DNA of 64,000 nt from Pseudoalteromonas fuliginea. GTDB lineage: Bacteria; Pseudomonadota; Gammaproteobacteria; Enterobacterales; Alteromonadaceae. Positions 63,756 through 64,000 of the stretch are shown in pieces. Numbering within the stretch: position 1 is the first letter of the stretch; each line of letters opens with the position of its first letter. The stretch spans positions 1 to 64,000 of the forward strand of contig NZ_JJNZ01000010.1 in the NCBI RefSeq assembly GCF_000690055.1, written 5' to 3'. The notes under the pieces were generated by a model that saw nothing but the letters and a program-made list of their open reading frames with translations, did not search any database and was not told the origin of the DNA. A program made the position numbers and the translations under genes.

Positions 63756-64000
63756 ATGTCTAATTTCAAACTAACCACAGTAGCAACAATTGTTGCAGCT
63801 ACTTTATCCGCAGGACAACTAACCGCAGCTGAATCAGCGCAATACTTTGATGTAACTGCAAACTCTCAAACTCAAGCAATAACACCAGCGGCAATGCAGC
63901 AACGCGCACTAGCTGAGCGAACGACAGTATCTGGTCATCGTTCTATTTATGACAAACAATTGGGTAAAGCCACATTTTTATGGCAAGCGGTGGGGCAAAA
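63756..64000 (+). CDS. N-terminal part of a secreted protein, cut by the window edge
   Basis: An ATG at 63756 opens a frame that stays open to the window end (81 codons). It begins MSNFKLTTVATIVAATLSAG, a signal peptide cleaved around LTA-AES. The visible mature part includes QQRALAERTTVSGHRSIYDKQ and GKATFLWQAVG, which resembles the propeptide start of large secreted M36-type peptidases. That reading is tentative because no catalytic motif is inside the window. A 130-bp AT-rich promoter region precedes it. Confidence 0.55.
   Translation, partial: MSNFKLTTVATIVAATLSAGQLTAAESAQYFDVTANSQTQAITPAAMQQRALAERTTVSGHRSIYDKQLGKATFLWQAVGQ

Overview
The window looks like chromosomal DNA of a marine gammaproteobacterium, most likely Pseudoalteromonas or a close Alteromonadales relative. 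The signs are low GC, many TonB/PepSY-type iron genes, secreted peptidases of M1 and S9 type, a divergent glcB/aceA glyoxylate pair, and several families of short terminal-inverted-repeat elements scattered between genes. No rRNA, tRNA, CRISPR array or autonomous transposase was seen. The genus is inferred from protein style and gene content, not from a marker gene.

Layout. 1-360 is a tandem array of a structured 114-119 bp unit, followed by arfB and two small secreted proteins. 2.3-6.7 kb is an atypical chaperone-usher operon (pilin, attenuator hairpin, chaperone, usher with a C-terminal SPOR domain). 7.0-7.6 kb is a deletion scar joining the 3' halves of a divergent SDR/LysR pair. 8-10.3 kb holds a BASS transporter, a uracil-DNA-glycosylase-like protein and a VOC protein. 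10.5-12.9 kb is a probably Fur-controlled DUF3649-PepSY-DUF3325 membrane operon. 13.4-16.8 kb holds housekeeping and hypothetical genes, two of which (a Blc lipocalin and an ACT-domain protein) are each broken by one in-frame TAA. 16.9-21.8 kb is sbcDC, then two tandem paralogous small membrane proteins, an M1 peptidase with its DUF6702 partner, a HAD phosphatase and a YebC-family protein. 27.7-31.8 kb is the glyoxylate shunt. 32.6-34.6 kb is an S9 peptidase.

34.8-58.4 kb is the most interesting part: a siderophore locus. It encodes a flavin N-hydroxylase of the ornithine/lysine type, a salicylate synthase, a five-domain NRPS (C-A-T-E-C), an MbtH-like protein, a stand-alone adenylation protein with a threonine-type pocket, an ArCP-Cy-PCP protein, a salicylate-AMP ligase, a DapE-like M20 hydrolase, an HmuTUV-type ABC importer, a small unknown protein, a TonB receptor and a Sfp/EntD-type phosphopantetheinyl transferase. 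Together these predict a salicyl-methyloxazoline-capped siderophore joined to an epimerised residue (possibly N-hydroxyornithine). A C-terminal condensation domain would release it onto a free amine, because no thioesterase is present. Fur-box-like sites lie between the divergent salicylate synthase and NRPS genes and directly before the TonB receptor.

The uptake half of this locus (about 50.9-58.6 kb) is bracketed by mirrored copies of two short inverted-repeat element families. Two element tips supply the last codons and stop of neighbouring genes. The window ends (58.7-64 kb) with an orphan pxpA behind a GH3 enzyme, a Cache-GGDEF diguanylate cyclase, a lipoprotein and the start of a secreted protein cut off by the window edge. 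A recurring 17-bp palindrome (TGTAAA-5 nt-TTTACA, four copies) and a cluster of ATTTTACTAACT-like motifs remain unexplained.
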